A stretch of 64,000 bases of DNA. Source: Oreohelix idahoensis. Its lineage: Eukaryota > Mollusca > Gastropoda > Stylommatophora > Oreohelicidae. How positions within the stretch are numbered: position 1 is the first letter of the stretch; every line of letters starts with the position of its first letter. The notes below the pieces were generated by a model. That model worked only from the letters and a program-made list of their open reading frames with translations. It was not told the DNA's origin and searched no databases. The position numbers and the translations under genes were made by a program. The DNA is taken from contig JAMPIV010018771.1 of NCBI GenBank assembly GCA_024509875.1, forward strand, positions 62,001-126,000, in the 5' to 3' direction. Of the stretch, positions 23,494 to 36,390 are shown piece by piece.

Positions 23494-24687
23494 ATGTCCT
23501 TACAAATAATTGAACCATCCACTTTTGCGTATTCTTCGCCGATGGTTATTGTCCGGAAAAAAGACAATAACATACGTCTTTGCGTTGACTATCGCAAATT
23601 GAATCAAGTCACGAAGTTTGATGCTGAACCTATGCCTTTACTAGAAGAGCTACTTACTAGGCTTTCTAAATCTCATTTTTTCACTAAACTAGATTTGTCC
23701 AAAGGATATTGGCAAGTTCCTCTATCTGAACGCGCCAAACCTTTTACTGCTTTTTCTACACCTAGAGGCCTTTTTCAATGGAATTTCATGCCTTTCGGCC
23801 TTATGAACGCACCAGCTACATTCGTACGCATGATGCGTCGAATTCTATCTTATCGGTCAGATGTCATTGCGTACCTAGACGACATCTGTCTTTTCAGCGA
23901 TACTTGGGAAGATCACTATTCGGGGTTAGTTGAATTGCTATCTACTCTACGCGAGTATAACCTGACAGCGAAACCCTCTAAAGCCTGTATTGGTTTTAGC
24001 GAAATTGCTTTCTTAGGTCACCGTGTCGGTCATGGTTTCCTAAAGACAGAGGACCATAATACAAGTAAAATACTTAACATTTTTATTCCTAAGACTAAAA
24101 AGCAAGTGCGAAATCTCTTAGGTCTCATACAATTTTATGGAAGATTCATTCCAAATCTTTCTTCGATCATGGCACCTCTTTCTTCCTTGCTAAAGAAAGG
24201 GTCTCCTAATATAGTCCATTGGACTCAAGAATGTCAATCCTCTTTGGATAAGATCAAAACTATGTTTTCTACTGCACCTATTTTAGCGTTACCTACTGCA
24301 GATAAGACATTTGTTCTTCGTAGTGACGCTTCATCAACAGGGATTGGAGCGGCACTAATGCAAGAGTACTCTGGAACTCTGCATCCTGTGATGTATATTT
24401 CTCGAAAACTAAATGCCGCAGAGAAGAATTACTCGGTCCTAGACCGTGAATTATTGGCTATGGTTTGGTCAATTCTTAAACTTCAAAGATTTCTTCTTGG
24501 CGCGCATTTCATTGTAGAAACAGACCAGAAAGCTCTTACAGCTATTCAAAGTAAAAATCTGAAGAGCGCGAGATCAACGCGATACGCGATTGCTCTTCAG
24601 CCTTTTCATTTTTCGGTACGAGCTATCCGTGGATCAGATAATGTGATAGCAGACATTCTGTCTAGATGCCCACATGATTCCACTTAA
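23494..24687 (+). pseudogene. Element A reverse transcriptase and RNase H
   Basis: A 397-residue Ty3/gypsy-type polymerase. Motifs in order are RLCVDYRKLN, FFTKLDLSKGYWQ, FMPFGLMNAPATF and catalytic YLDD (23872-23883). RNase H follows with RSDASSTGIGA, DREL and ETDQKAL. It copies the RNA genome into DNA and degrades the template. The N-terminal lead-in is short. The words FQDVLTN at about 23488-23508 abut LQIIEPSTFAYSSP, whereas element B has about 50 residues between the equivalents, so an internal deletion is likely. The catalytic residues themselves are kept. Confidence 0.9.
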
Positions 24688-25135
24688 CTGTTGAGTCTTG
24701 GACTTCTTAACACTTCCAACTCGACAACAGATTTTTCTTTTCTATATCAAGATAGATACACATTGTAATTCGTAATGATACTACGTTCATTGATATATAT
24801 ATTCACCGGTACTCGTTGATGCTTTTTCTCTTTGTCAATCATGTACTTAGAATGCTTAAACTGAAATTGTTATATGCATTGTGTCATTGCAAGTATAGTA
24901 GTATGCGTTGGTGACACCTCCCTGGAAACATTTATGCTTAAGAGAAATGCTTTCTCTGAGAGATTGAGATGTATTCTCATCAGTCGATCTATATTTCGAC
25001 TTTGCCTTAATCTGGCTTAAATAATTCCAGATATTTCTCATCTGCGCAGTATTTATGCGTTGGGAGGCTATTGTTTGTTGCTCTCAGATGAAAAAAAAAA
25101 TGATTTTCATTTTTTTCCCGGGGGGTGTGGTAATC
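24688..25135 (+). other. Element A 3' untranslated region and polypurine tract
   Basis: Noncoding sequence of about 430 bp ends in GGGGGGTGTGGTAATC immediately before the 3' LTR. The purine run at 25120-25130 is the expected plus-strand primer site. A T-rich block precedes it. Confidence 0.75.
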
Positions 25136-26744
25136 TGTTGCGCACATATTCTTTGGACGCACGGATTACGCATACAAATGTAAAATGTATTTTATTTGTC
25201 TGATAAAAATATATTTATTTTTGAATTCACGATTCTCAGTCTAAATGGACAGAACTCAGATTAGGCGATGGGTATTCATTCTGTGAGTTATCGCTCCTGG
25301 TATCGTTCCTGAAAATCGAACTCAGCGGAGGAATCTAGATTTACTTTGATCTATTCTATGTTTGGTTAGGAATAGATTGTTATTGCTTCAGAATGTCTAT
25401 GGCCCGAATCTATGTGTAGTTCTTGTCTATGTAGGACGAGTATGTCCTATAGCTTGATATCTTTGTATGTTTATGTCGGACTATTTTCTTTGTACTGTAT
25501 TAGGGTCAGGTGCTTTTCGGCGCATGAAGATACGTTAGGGAGTTCTTCGGTGTTGTAGAAGCCTATGGCGGGAAGTCATGTCTTAAGACCTGCCCAAAGT
25601 TTGTGATCTCTTCAATTTATCATGGGGACGAAGATAGTTTCTTCCAGGATTGTTTAGTCTATGAGTTCCCCAGTGGTGATTCAATAACGCCGGGAGAGCG
25701 TTTGTGCTTGCTAGTGTATTCTTATGTCAAGGTAAACGTACTTTTGCTGACTTCGTTCATTCCTAGGCTTAAGATGGGCAGACGTTTACATGAATCTACC
25801 TATGTCAGTATGTCAGAACGACATATTATCTAGCAGCACGGATTATGTTTCTATACAGCATTTATGAGGACAGATTATGCTGATGCTTGTGGAAACTTTG
25901 ATATTCATGAATTGAATCTTTATTGAAGCTTTGTCGTGCATCGTTATGGTGAGCGATGTTTACAGGACCAGGAGCCATCTTGGAATCCTACCTATTGTCA
26001 GTCATCTATCCGAAAACCGGGATGCCCCTTATTATCCGAGGATGATCAAGAGATCACACTTATGAAATGAAAATCTATTATGGGTGATTTAACATGCGCT
26101 CAGAAGATATTTGCTGAATGCTATTTAAAGAAATCTCCGCTAGAGTGCAAGCTACACTTATGCTAAAGGAGGTTCTGTCTAGGAGTCACCGTAAACATTA
26201 TTGATTAACTGACATGACTAGTCAGTAAGGCCTGATGAAGATTTGGTAAACATTATATATTAACTGACATGATCAGTCAGTAAGGCCTGATGTATATTTA
26301 TATAAGATATGGAACTCTGAACACTTGTATACTGATGTTCCATTGTGATTTTCCTCAACATGAATGCCAATTTATTATTGTACACCGTGGGTCAACAATA
26401 TGCTATTGATGTCGACCTGTGCTTTTGTAACTGTACCCGTTCTGTCAAGTGTGTGCGTCAAATTAAACTGTACGAAACGCCAGCTATAGTTCCAGCCATT
26501 ATTGACTTTCATAAGAGTGTGTGAGTGTAACATTATTAAGTGGTCAACTACACCGAACAGTACACCCATTCGCGTACCTGATACTCTCACTCTATGTCAA
26601 CATGACCGGTTGTTTCAATTATGCATTGGTAACCCAAACACGTCCTTTTCCAGTCGTGAAGAAGACCTCTACAATGATGACCAGTACTACACCCCAAGAA
26701 TAACAAGACGTCTACATAACGGACGTTTTCAACAGGCGTTTTCA
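25136..26744 (+). repeat. 3' LTR of element A
   Basis: It matches 17422-19031 with about a dozen differences seen by eye and ends AGGCGTTTTCA before CTCGT. It carries the polyadenylation end of the transcript. Confidence 0.93.
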
Positions 26745-26875
26745 CTCGTGTTAACTGGAAATATTGAAGGTGATGAGAAGATGAAAACTAGAATACCTCG
26801 TGTTAACTGGAAATATTGAAGGTGATGAGAAGATGAAAACTAGAATACCTCGTGTTAACTGGAAATATTGAAGTA
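26745..26875 (+). repeat. 52-bp tandem repeat, right part
   Basis: This continues the array at 17287-17421 after element A, for two and a half units ending at AATATTGAAGTAAAAAG. Confidence 0.9.
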
Positions 26876-27090
26876 AAAAGAGAGATATGACGACATAAAG
26901 AGAAGAAGCTGGACAATTTGACATCATGGCATGGAAAGAAGTCAACAACAGATTTAATTATTGGAGAGGGTAGTTGTAGAGAAACATGATCTCCTACACC
27001 ACCGGGCATGGTATTTGAAGAAGATCATGATAAATTCCTCATGTATTTGTATTAATTTGTTGGTTTTAAAAAATTGGTCTGGTGATATGT

Positions 27091-27367
27091 AAGGAAAAAG
27101 GATCCCGTTACACACCCATTGAGGCATCTTGGGAATATGGTGTTAGGCCCATATTTTCTTGACCATCGGCGCACTAGGGGTGATGTGGTCAGCATCACGC
27201 CGGCCTTCTTAATCTTCACAGAGTTACTCTGGTACCCAATTCATGAGGCTGGGTCAACCCCGGAGCCGTTTGTGGTCTAAAGAAGAATCCCACCTCAACT
27301 GGGGATTGAACCATGGACCACCAAGCTAGGAAGCCAGTGCACTAACCACTGCGCTACATGGCTCCCT
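27091..27367 (-). mobile_element. SINE-2, complete copy
   Basis: A tRNA-derived SINE on the minus strand. Its head has a pol III A box (TAGCGCAGTGGTTAG) and B box (GGTTCAATCCC), and the body ends CAATGGGTGTGTAACGGGAT. It is flanked by the 11-bp duplication TGGTGATATGT (27080-27090 and 27368-27378), so both ends are certain. Partial copies lie at 16527-16610 and 42266-42508 in the same orientation. It is a pol III retroposon that needs a LINE to move, not a tRNA gene. Confidence 0.9.
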
Positions 27368-27378
27368 TGGTGATATGT

Positions 27379-27914
27379 GGGTTTATATTTAACTTTGTTC
27401 TTCATCTTAAATAAACTTTCTGGTCATCTGCGGGGCCTTTGTTTCTTAACTCTGCTCCATTTAAATGGCTATACTTTTCTTACTAACATTGCTATAACAG
27501 TTTTTTTAAGTACATTTGCTGACACTTAGATGCTGAAATATAATTACAGTGAGCTGAAAAAGTATGCTGCAATTATGAAAACTCTTGTTCCTAGTGGTCA
27601 TAACGGGTTTTCGACAACATATTCAAGTTACACGATCTACGCCTCTACCAGTCCTGTAATAAGAAACGACCAAATCGAGGCAGTGCACGGTGCTAGAAAC
27701 CTTGCCGAAGCAAAACGTCCAAGACATCAACACCAAAAAAGCGCACAAATCTTCTGGTAACAGGCCTCCTGCGTGAAGGTCACGGCAGTGATGCCCCCCC
27801 AACTCATTACATAGCGAAAAAGAGCAAGATAAATACGTATCTCTATAAATGGTTATATTTACCCAGAGAAGCTTCATTGCACATAACAGACTTTGCGTGT
27901 CATTGATGTACTTC
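27379..27914. other. No gene recognised
   Basis: The open frame 27530-27760 has no motif. Nothing is supported. Confidence 0.4.
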
Positions 27915-28040
27915 TGAAGGAAGATGGAAAGGAATGAAATCATCACAGGAGAATTAGTGTCGTCATCAGGACATGCAGCAGAAAAAGCACAGACATAATG
28001 ATTTCCCCCCGCCATGTTTCGATGGGTTACTTACTCGTCA
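27915..28040 (+). repeat. Dispersed repeat R3, copy 1
   Basis: GGAGAATTAGTGTC, CAGGACATGCAGCA and a poly-C stretch followed by GCC are shared with 51080-51215. The class is unknown. Confidence 0.5.
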
Positions 28041-28324
28041 TGCTAGAATTACGCATCTCATTACTTTCATTCATTCTCGCGTGGATAGCAACAAAGAGAT
28101 TTTATATGCGTCCAAGGACTGTTTCTCTCTTAAGACTTCAATTATACACTCGTATAATATAGTCGCATCTGTTGAAGAGTTCGTATTTTTTCTCCGTTGT
28201 TTATTTCTGTCCTTCTGGGGGAATCAGAGTGGCTAAGAAGAATGGCGTATGCCTCTAATTCTAAAGGTACCTGGTTTGGTTCCAAGTATATTTGATGGAA
28301 ATATTTTGTTCAGAACCAGTGAGT

Positions 28325-28500
28325 CATAATGATTTCCTGCCACCCCCGTGATCTCATGGGTAGTGAGATCGGATGCCTAGCCTTCTCGGATAAGGACGAA
28401 AAAAAAATAGGATGTCCAGTGTGTAAGTTGCGCACGTTAAAAATCCCTCGGCAGTTGGAAATCGTAAAGAGTAGGCCATACGGCCGATGCCCTGGCAAAA
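28325..28500 (+). mobile_element. SINE-like fragment
   Basis: Blocks such as CCACCCCCGTGATCTCATGG, GGATGCCTAGCCTTCTCGG, AGGATGTCCAGTGTG and CACGTTAAAAATCCCTCGGC are compact and GC-richer than the surroundings. They remind me of a common invertebrate SINE body. No A or B box is retained, and the assignment rests on recall. Confidence 0.4.
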
Positions 28501-29677
<1,177 letters not shown>

Positions 29678-30540
29678 GTACTAACACAATTCCATCCGAA
29701 ATTCCTTTTATAACAGTTAATGAAATTTATAACTACATTACTGGCCTTAAAGATAATAACTCATCGGGACTTGATGGAATCAGTAATCGAATACTTCGCT
29801 TTGCAGCATCAACCATTAGTGATTCACTGACATTTATAACATAAAAGGACAGGGAGGATAGTGTGATTCGCTTGCACAGCTAGGCGGGGTTGTCGCACGG
29901 AAGATCCTGGGTTCGAGTCCTGGGTAAGCCACTCACGTCTGTTGTTTTTCTGTTGTCTAGTTTTCTACTTCTTTATTTCTTACGAGTGCCTGAAACATAC
30001 CTTTATGTTTGTCTAATATTTATTCACTGACATACATATATAATCAATGTATCGCAAAGAGTTACTTTCCATCTGTTTTTAAAAGCGCTAAAGTATACCC
30101 ACTTCTCAAACCAGGATCATCTGTTAGTAGTAACCTTGGTAATTATAGGCCCATTTCTCTTATATCTTCGCTGTCTAAACCACTGGGAAAACACATCCAC
30201 AAAACAACACTACAACACCTAGTCAATAATGACCTGCTAATCGGCAGACAATCGGGATTTAGACCAAAGCATTCATGCCACACAACCTTAACAAAGATGA
30301 TAGACAATTGGCACCTAAACATCAATAACGATAATATATGTGGAGCAATATTTGTAGACTTCAAAAAAGCATTTGATATGATAGATCACTTTATTTTAAT
30401 CAGAAAATTAGAAGCAATAAAAGTAAATATTAAGCTGGTAAAGTTAATTAAATCGTTCCTGTCAGACAGACAACAAATAGTGTCTGACAATAATTCCTTG
30501 TCGAACCCAACTGTTGTCAGTACAGGTGTTCCTCAGGGCT
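29678..30540 (+). pseudogene. LINE-G reverse transcriptase, N-terminal half
   Basis: The first part reads ITGLKDNNSSGLDGISNRIL. After SINE-3 it continues with IYNQCIAKSYFPSVFKSAKV, YRPISLISSLSKPLGK, the GRQSGFRPKHSC motif, AIFVDFKKAFDMIDH with the first catalytic aspartate, and STGVPQG. The frame is cut exactly in the PQG-S motif by solo LTR C. The continuation is at 33063. Confidence 0.88.
29834..30021 (+). mobile_element. SINE-3 insertion in LINE-G
   Basis: A 188-bp insert between two copies of ATTCACTGACAT (29822-29833 and 30022-30033). It carries a clear pol III B box GGTTCGAGTCC at 29910-29920 and a weak A box upstream, then a non-coding tail. It is tRNA-derived in form. No second copy is seen in the window. 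Confidence 0.75.
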
Positions 30541-31589
30541 TGTAGCAAAATATGCGAGAATAAACGCTCAATTCAGTACGATTAAGGCATAAAACGATAA
30601 TAAATACATTAGCCCGCATGTGTCTGACGGTTGGCCTCTTCGACGCCAGCAGACTGCTTTTTGTACAGTGCTAAGCCTATAGAACGATTTCACGGAAAAA
30701 GTCTGACACGCTTTAGTTTTTTTTTCTTCGAGAAACACTACTAATAGTTAATTTTTGCCCAATCTGCTGCATACACTTTGTAGTCTAGCCTTACAATTTA
30801 CTATTGGCGGAAGCATGCCGCAATATAGCTATCTGAAGTAACACTTTCTGTCAACTTTGTAGCAAAATTAGTAGTAATCCTTACATTGTTTGGTAGTATT
30901 ACACGATACAATGCTAACTAGTAACGCAAATTCTTAAACCCGCCCCGTCTACACCCCGCTTCGATGACACAGTCTGCAACGCATATATTCACACTGCGGA
31001 AAAGCCAGCCAAGGCATAACCACGCAGACAATTTTATTTCCTCCTAGTGGTAGCATTTCTGATGTAACTAAAACAAGTAGTTATTTGAAAAATACATGCT
31101 CGCAAGATGAAGGAGAGGAAAGATGGCGGACTTGTGTAAAATTTTATTTGACGATGGACGATGACATAAATTGGAAATTTTAAACCATTATGAAGTTCCC
31201 CATAAGAATTATATGGTAGTATGACGTAAAGTTAGCTGAGTAAGAATGTACTTTAAAATATATGATAGTCCCAGTATTAGAGAAGTTATTGAAGAAATAC
31301 TAATATCTAAGAACACACGACCAGACACACTGGCGTTCCTGCTCATGTTTTTTTGGTAACGTTAGGGGGACGCGAGCTGGAAAAAGAGGCAGGGAGGTAC
31401 ATTCAAATTCGCTTGGGGTGAACAGAGTATGAATGGGAAAGGGGAACGGTAGGAGAAATGTAATCCTAACGTGATATCTTTTGTATTGGGCATGACTAGA
31501 GCAGACGGGCCAATCGACCACCAGTTATTCAAAATTGTTTTTTGTTTTTCATTCAAACTGCATTTGAATTCAAGTAGTAGAACGTTACG

Positions 31590-31598
31590 ATTGGCTAG
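31590..31598 (+). promoter_or_regulatory. Conserved ATTGGCTAG box in LTR C
   Basis: An inverted CCAAT box (NF-Y type) with a conserved CTAG extension, 1049 bp from the LTR start. The same box is at about the same offset in LTR B (54316) and LTR D (37759). It lies upstream of the AATAAA, so it is likely part of the U3 promoter. Confidence 0.55.
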
Positions 31599-31789
31599 TG
31601 CTGGTAGATATTAGCAAAAGGCTTTGATTATTCATTGCCAGTTGAACTAAAATTTGTATACAGATACGCTGACAAACAGCTGTGTTAATTTTAAACTTAA
31701 ATAAAGAATAAATTCACAGTCTGTGCAGTTCGGAGGAAGCTGAGGCCATTTCTTCACAAAATCAGCGTCATTTGTTTATATATTTCTTG

Positions 31790-31800
31790 ATTGTGGTAAG
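31790..31800 (+). other. Splice-donor-like box in LTR C
   Basis: ATTGTGGTAAG, 1249 bp from the LTR start, is shared with LTR B (54504-54514) and, as ATTGCGGTAAG, with LTR D (37948-37958). G/GTAAG fits a 5' splice site in the transcribed leader. Splicing is inferred and not shown. Confidence 0.45.
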
Positions 31801-32892
31801 GATATTTTATGAAATTTAATATGTTTGGTCCAACTAGATACTGCTATTGGGGAAAAAGTGAAGGACATGTCGGAAGCAGACATTGTTGAGTCCTCACATT
31901 AAACGGTGTCTAACTGATGTATGTTGTTATGATTATGTTGACATATTATTGTATTAAAATAGTTTAGCAAGCCTCTGTGTTCAATGAACACTGTTTACAT
32001 GCCTGAAGCAAATATAAGTGAAAAGAAAAGAAGAAAAGATCATATCACAGGAAATGTGGTTACTCCACATTATTGTATGGAGGAAAAGTATGTGAACGTA
32101 CAGTGGCGTATCTACTATAAGGACTTGAGGTCTGGTCACAACCAGGTGGGAGTCCTGTACAATTCGGGGCGAGTGCATTTGTAAGGCACGCGAGGCTGAC
32201 CCCATACCCACGTAGGAAATTAAGTGTTAGAATAAATGATCAGAGATAAAAGGCCAGGGTGTCCTTTTGTTGCAGAGGGTCTATGTTCCTGTTGCTGGCT
32301 GGTGACAGGAAACCTGCTGAGTGCTTATAAACGCAAACCAGTCTCCAACCAGACTTATATGCTGTCGAATATCCAGTAGGAGCTTTGGCGAGAGTTGAAC
32401 TTGAAATTTCTGCAACTACCCATTGAATTATCTTACAACAAGGACTCCCAGGTGAAGAGTAAAACATCTGGGGCATCTCTGACATTTTCTTGTGTTTCAA
32501 AATATTACACAGGAATTTTATGGGGGTACGATGAACTACAGCCCTCATATACAGTGACTCTCCCGGTAGATAACTAAAGTGAACTAATTTAATATTTCAT
32601 ACAGGAAGGACATTTATAACTACATAATAACTTTTAGTTATTGGGCAGATTGTCCCAACATTTTTAATTGTTCTTTTCTGAAAACTATCTTGTCCTTATT
32701 TTCAAAGACCTGTCCACATGCTATGAATGGACAGGCAAAATAAATTGTAAATATTTGTTCAAAGAAAAACTTAACTGCTAGTTATTAACTTCTTTAATAG
32801 AAACTTAAAGTGTTTGATTGTTGTGTACCATCATTCATTTCTCCCCTAGACACTAGGTACACCATACACCATACACTAGAGCCAGAAGATTG

Positions 32893-32992
32893 ACCGTGTG
32901 AGACCTAGGGAGGTAGCGTTAGGTTTTCTGCATATAATTCATCATCATCATCTATAGAGTCAGAGACCTACATGTGCTTGACCTCACACGGT
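32893..32992 (+). other. Two-tier hairpin near the 3' end of LTR C
   Basis: The outer stem ACCGTGTGAG (32893-32902) pairs perfectly with CTCACACGGT (32983-32992). The inner stem AGGTTTTCTG (32921-32930) pairs imperfectly with CAGAGACCT (32961-32969). GGTAGC lies on the left flank of the inner stem. LTRs B and D have the same arrangement with different, still complementary, stem sequences. The hairpin ends 70 bp before the LTR end. Confidence 0.7.
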
Positions 32993-33062
32993 TATAGCAG
33001 ACACCTTTTCATTCTTTTTAGGATACCATCATAACCTCCCCAGCAAAATCAACTTTACTACA

Positions 33063-33983
33063 GGGCTCTATTTTCGGCCCTTTTCTCTTTACCGTATACA
33101 TTAATGATCTTCCTCTATACTTCAAACACTCATCAAGTGACTTGTTTGCCGATGACTGTACTGTCTATACAAAGTGATAAAAGTTGCACCACATTAGATC
33201 AATCTTTACAAAACGATACACATAATCTAATTAAGTGGAGCAACGAGAATCGCATGCAAATAAATATTAGTAAAACAAAATGTATGTTAATATCAACCAG
33301 ACAAAAACTACAAAACTTGCAGAAAACAACACTTCAGCTCTACATTGGAACATCACGAATTGAAAACGTAAATGAACACAGAACTCTAGGTTTCACTGTT
33401 GACCAACACCTAAGTTGGAACTCACATGTACATGCACTCACAAAGCAAACAGCCCAAAAAGTTTACCAATTAGACAAAATTAAACATTTCCTGGATTAGG
33501 AGGCAAGGACAATGTTCTACATATCTCATATACAAACGCATCTAGACTATTGCTCCACAATCTGGGATGGTTGTTTTGTCTCCAACACAAAAAGGATCCA
33601 CTCGCTTCAAAAACGCGCAATGCGCCTTGTTGCTGATAAACACCAATCACATTGTATAGATTTATATAATTATCTTCAAATATTACCCCTCAGGAAGCGC
33701 TTCCTCTTTAACAAAGGGAAATTTATTCACAAAATCCTGTCACAGAATGCTCCAAAGTATCTTTGGCCCCTTTTAAAATATAATGAAAGACGTAGTCAGC
33801 GCTTAATTAAACCAATTACAGGTACCCAAGCCCAGGCTAGACCTTTTTAAGAATAGTTTGGCTTACTCAGCTGCTCATCTTTGGAACAATCTTCCCAATG
33901 ACTTGAAAAACATGCACAGTCCCTATTCATATAATCGTATACTGTTCAAATACTTTATGAGTGCTGAATATATGCCACCCTAA
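33063..33983 (+). pseudogene. LINE-G reverse transcriptase, C-terminal half
   Basis: This resumes at GSIFGPFLFTVYINDLP and reaches catalytic FADD at 33145-33156. Frame changes or stops follow: a one-base shift near 33165, TAG at 33497-33499 and a shift near 33835. The later segments still read NISKTKCMLISTRQ, LDYCSTIWDG, LQKRAMRL and HLWNNLPNDL up to TAA 33981-33983. The protein cannot be made from this copy, even with LTR C set aside. Confidence 0.87.
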
Positions 33984-34076
33984 CTGATTGTGTTGTACTT
34001 TTATCTAATATACTGTATGGAGGCTCTGATGATCTAGTTTTTCATTACAATATACTTATTCTTAATTTTGTGATCA

Positions 34077-34433
34077 TCTTCATCATGTGACGTATTCTTT
34101 CCAGAACGTTGTCTCCATTACAGCTGCTCTGAACGCATCACGATTCTGGGCAAGTCGACCTGCATCAGCCAAAGACAAGTTCAGTCTCTCTGTGATGTCC
34201 TGGGTCCACCATCGTCTAGGTCGACCGCTTCCGCTTTTTCAGGGACCATGCCTTCCATCACTATTTTTTCCAGACTATTATGTCTTTTTATATGACCGAA
34301 AAATTTCAGCTTCCTTATTGCGATGGTATTTAGGAGCCAATGTTCCTGTACGTTTAGTGAGTGCAGTACTTCTCTGTTGGTCTTTTTTTCCGTCCAGGGT
34401 ATTCTCAACATCCTTCTGTAGCATTTCATTTCG
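34077..34433 (-). mobile_element. Antisense LINE 3' fragment in the LINE-G 3' UTR
   Basis: It lies between two copies of AATTTTGTGATCA (34064-34076 and 34434-34446), a 13-bp target duplication. Minus-strand translation reads KCYRRMLRIPWTEKKTNREV, KLKFFGHIKRH and, after a shift, DITERLNLSLADAGRLAQNR ending in TTFWKEYVT and a stop. This is the typical C-terminus of a LINE ORF2. It is 5' truncated to about 360 bp. Confidence 0.85.
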
Positions 34434-34527
34434 AATTTTGTGATCAGGTACTGTTAATGTATGCTGTTATACTACCTTGTAATGTTGTATTGCCCTCAAA
34501 TTAATACTTTAAGTACGCTGGAGAATG

Positions 34528-34658
34528 TTTGAGTCTTGAGTTTGGGACGGCAAAGACAGCGATGAAAGTAACTGTTTACCCCACCTCATCTTGATGAACC
34601 TAGTATCATTGCACTCATTGCAGCAGCATCTGCTATGAGACTCAAAGCTGCTTACCTC
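34528..34658 (+). mobile_element. SINE-1 fragment
   Basis: GAGTCTTGAGTTTGGGACGG, CAAAGACAGCGATGAAAGTA, CCCCACCTCAT, GAACCTAGTAT and TGCTATGAGACTC follow the order of the SINE-1 3' body. The tRNA-like head is missing. Confidence 0.6.
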
Positions 34659-35365
<707 letters not shown>

Positions 35366-36114
35366 ACAGAGTGCGCCTCACGAAAACGAGATTAAACCTT
35401 AGAAAACAAAACTTCATTGGCTGGTCGAGATGTCGTAAAATTCGATCATCAAATAATTCATGTTCACTGCTTGGAGCCTGCATGTCTAGAACCGAGGTCG
35501 CAATTTGTTTTAACGTTAATAAGAAGACAGGCAAATGCTTTGTTAACCCTCTGAGCATAAAACTAGCCTGGACCTTCAGGTTAAGACGGCCGCTTGGAGG
35601 AAGCAGTTGAAGCTCAAAATTCCCTGTGGACAGAAATGACTCAAATTCATTTTTAAGATGACTCAATGGCTCATTTTAGGATTGAAACTTCTCTTTCCCT
35701 CGCCATCACTGACTCTACCCTCTCTAACCCCTTTCATAATTCTGATCTTTCTCCTTTACCATTTTTTTTTTTTTAAAGCTTGAGAAGTGGCCAAGTTAAA
35801 ATCAACATCTTTTGTTCGAGGACGACACTGGAGGAGGGGAGAAAGCGGTTGACCCAGAAATAAATTTTGAATGATTCACTCATGCGAAAAATTTGAAAGC
35901 AGAGTTTGGATAAAAAGTTATGAGGATAAAAAAAAAAGTATACCAAATTTAATACCGAAAGAAAGAACAAGGAATCAGTGCGGATAGACAACATTTCTCG
36001 GACTGTTAGTTATAGTTTCTTGAAGTCAGCACCATTCATATTTGTGGCTTGGAAGTCAGTTACATCTGATCTGTAAAACTAGTACACGAGTAAGATGGAA
36101 AGAAATGAAACAAA
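35366..36114. other. No gene recognised
   Basis: Minus-strand frames at 35361-35666 and 35773-35994 have no recognisable motif. Nothing is supported. Confidence 0.4.
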
Positions 36115-36390
36115 AATGACCACTACTGTCCGATGGGTTAAGCGGGTAGAGCGCTTTTCTCTCGCGGCACAAGTACTAGGATCCGGGATCTAAACTTAGC
36201 AGCGTCATGCTCCACTCTATCCAGTTTAAATACGTACCTGCCTCTGCTCTTGAATTAGAGAAGGCAAAAGCTAGCGATGAAGGGAGCTAGTCACCCCCAC
36301 CTCATAAAAAAGCTTGGACCTAGTGTGGTGAAGTCTCTAACACTTCCTTCCCCTGCGGCAGTTTCTGCAATGGTGCTACCTTTGCCTTGG
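36115..36390 (+). mobile_element. SINE-1, first of an adjacent pair
   Basis: tRNA-like head GGGTTAAGCGGGTAGAGCGC (A-box region) and GGATCCGGGATCTAAAC (B-box position). The body has CCTGCCTCTGCTCTTGAATT, AGGCAAAAGC, CACCCCCACCTCAT, TTGGACCTAGT, GTCTCTAACACTTCC and the tail CTACCTTTGCCTT. This nearly complete copy serves here as the reference for SINE-1. It ends where the second copy begins. Confidence 0.85.

Larger units (their letters stand above)
17422..26744 (+). mobile_element. LTR retrotransposon A (Gmr1-like order), full length but defective
   Basis: A 9.3-kb element with LTRs of 1610 and 1609 bp that start TGTTGCGC and end GTTTTCA, flanked by the 5-bp duplication CTCGT (17417-17421 and 26745-26749). 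Domain order is gag, protease, integrase, reverse transcriptase, RNase H. The polymerase is of Ty3/gypsy type, yet integrase precedes it as in Ty1/copia. Gmr1-type elements are the known precedent. The coding region has three in-frame stops, a frame change and an apparent deletion. By eye the two LTRs differ at only about a dozen positions, so insertion looks recent. Confidence 0.93.
30541..33062 (+). mobile_element. Solo LTR C (about 2.5 kb, related to element B)
   Basis: It starts TGTAGCAAAATATGCG and ends AACTTTACTACA, flanked by GGGCT at 30536-30540 and 33063-33067. It splits the LINE-G reverse transcriptase codon-precisely at PQG/S. It contains no gag or pol. Length, end sequence (B ends CACTTTACCACA), ATTGGCTAG at 31590-31598, AATAAA at 31700-31705, ATTGTGGTAAG at 31790-31800 and the 3' hairpin all match the layout of the element B LTR. 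It is presumably the product of LTR-LTR recombination. Confidence 0.9.

Noticed and set aside
27091..27367. tRNA gene on the minus strand
   Set aside because: A and B boxes are present, but the sequence continues into a SINE body and has a SINE-type target duplication and other copies. The cloverleaf is not kept.
29890..29935. tRNA gene
   Set aside because: Only a B box is convincing. It lies in a 188-bp insert with a 12-bp target duplication, i.e. a SINE.
34087..34443. 118-codon plus-strand frame
   Set aside because: It is antisense to the LINE C-terminal fragment, which is the recognisable reading.
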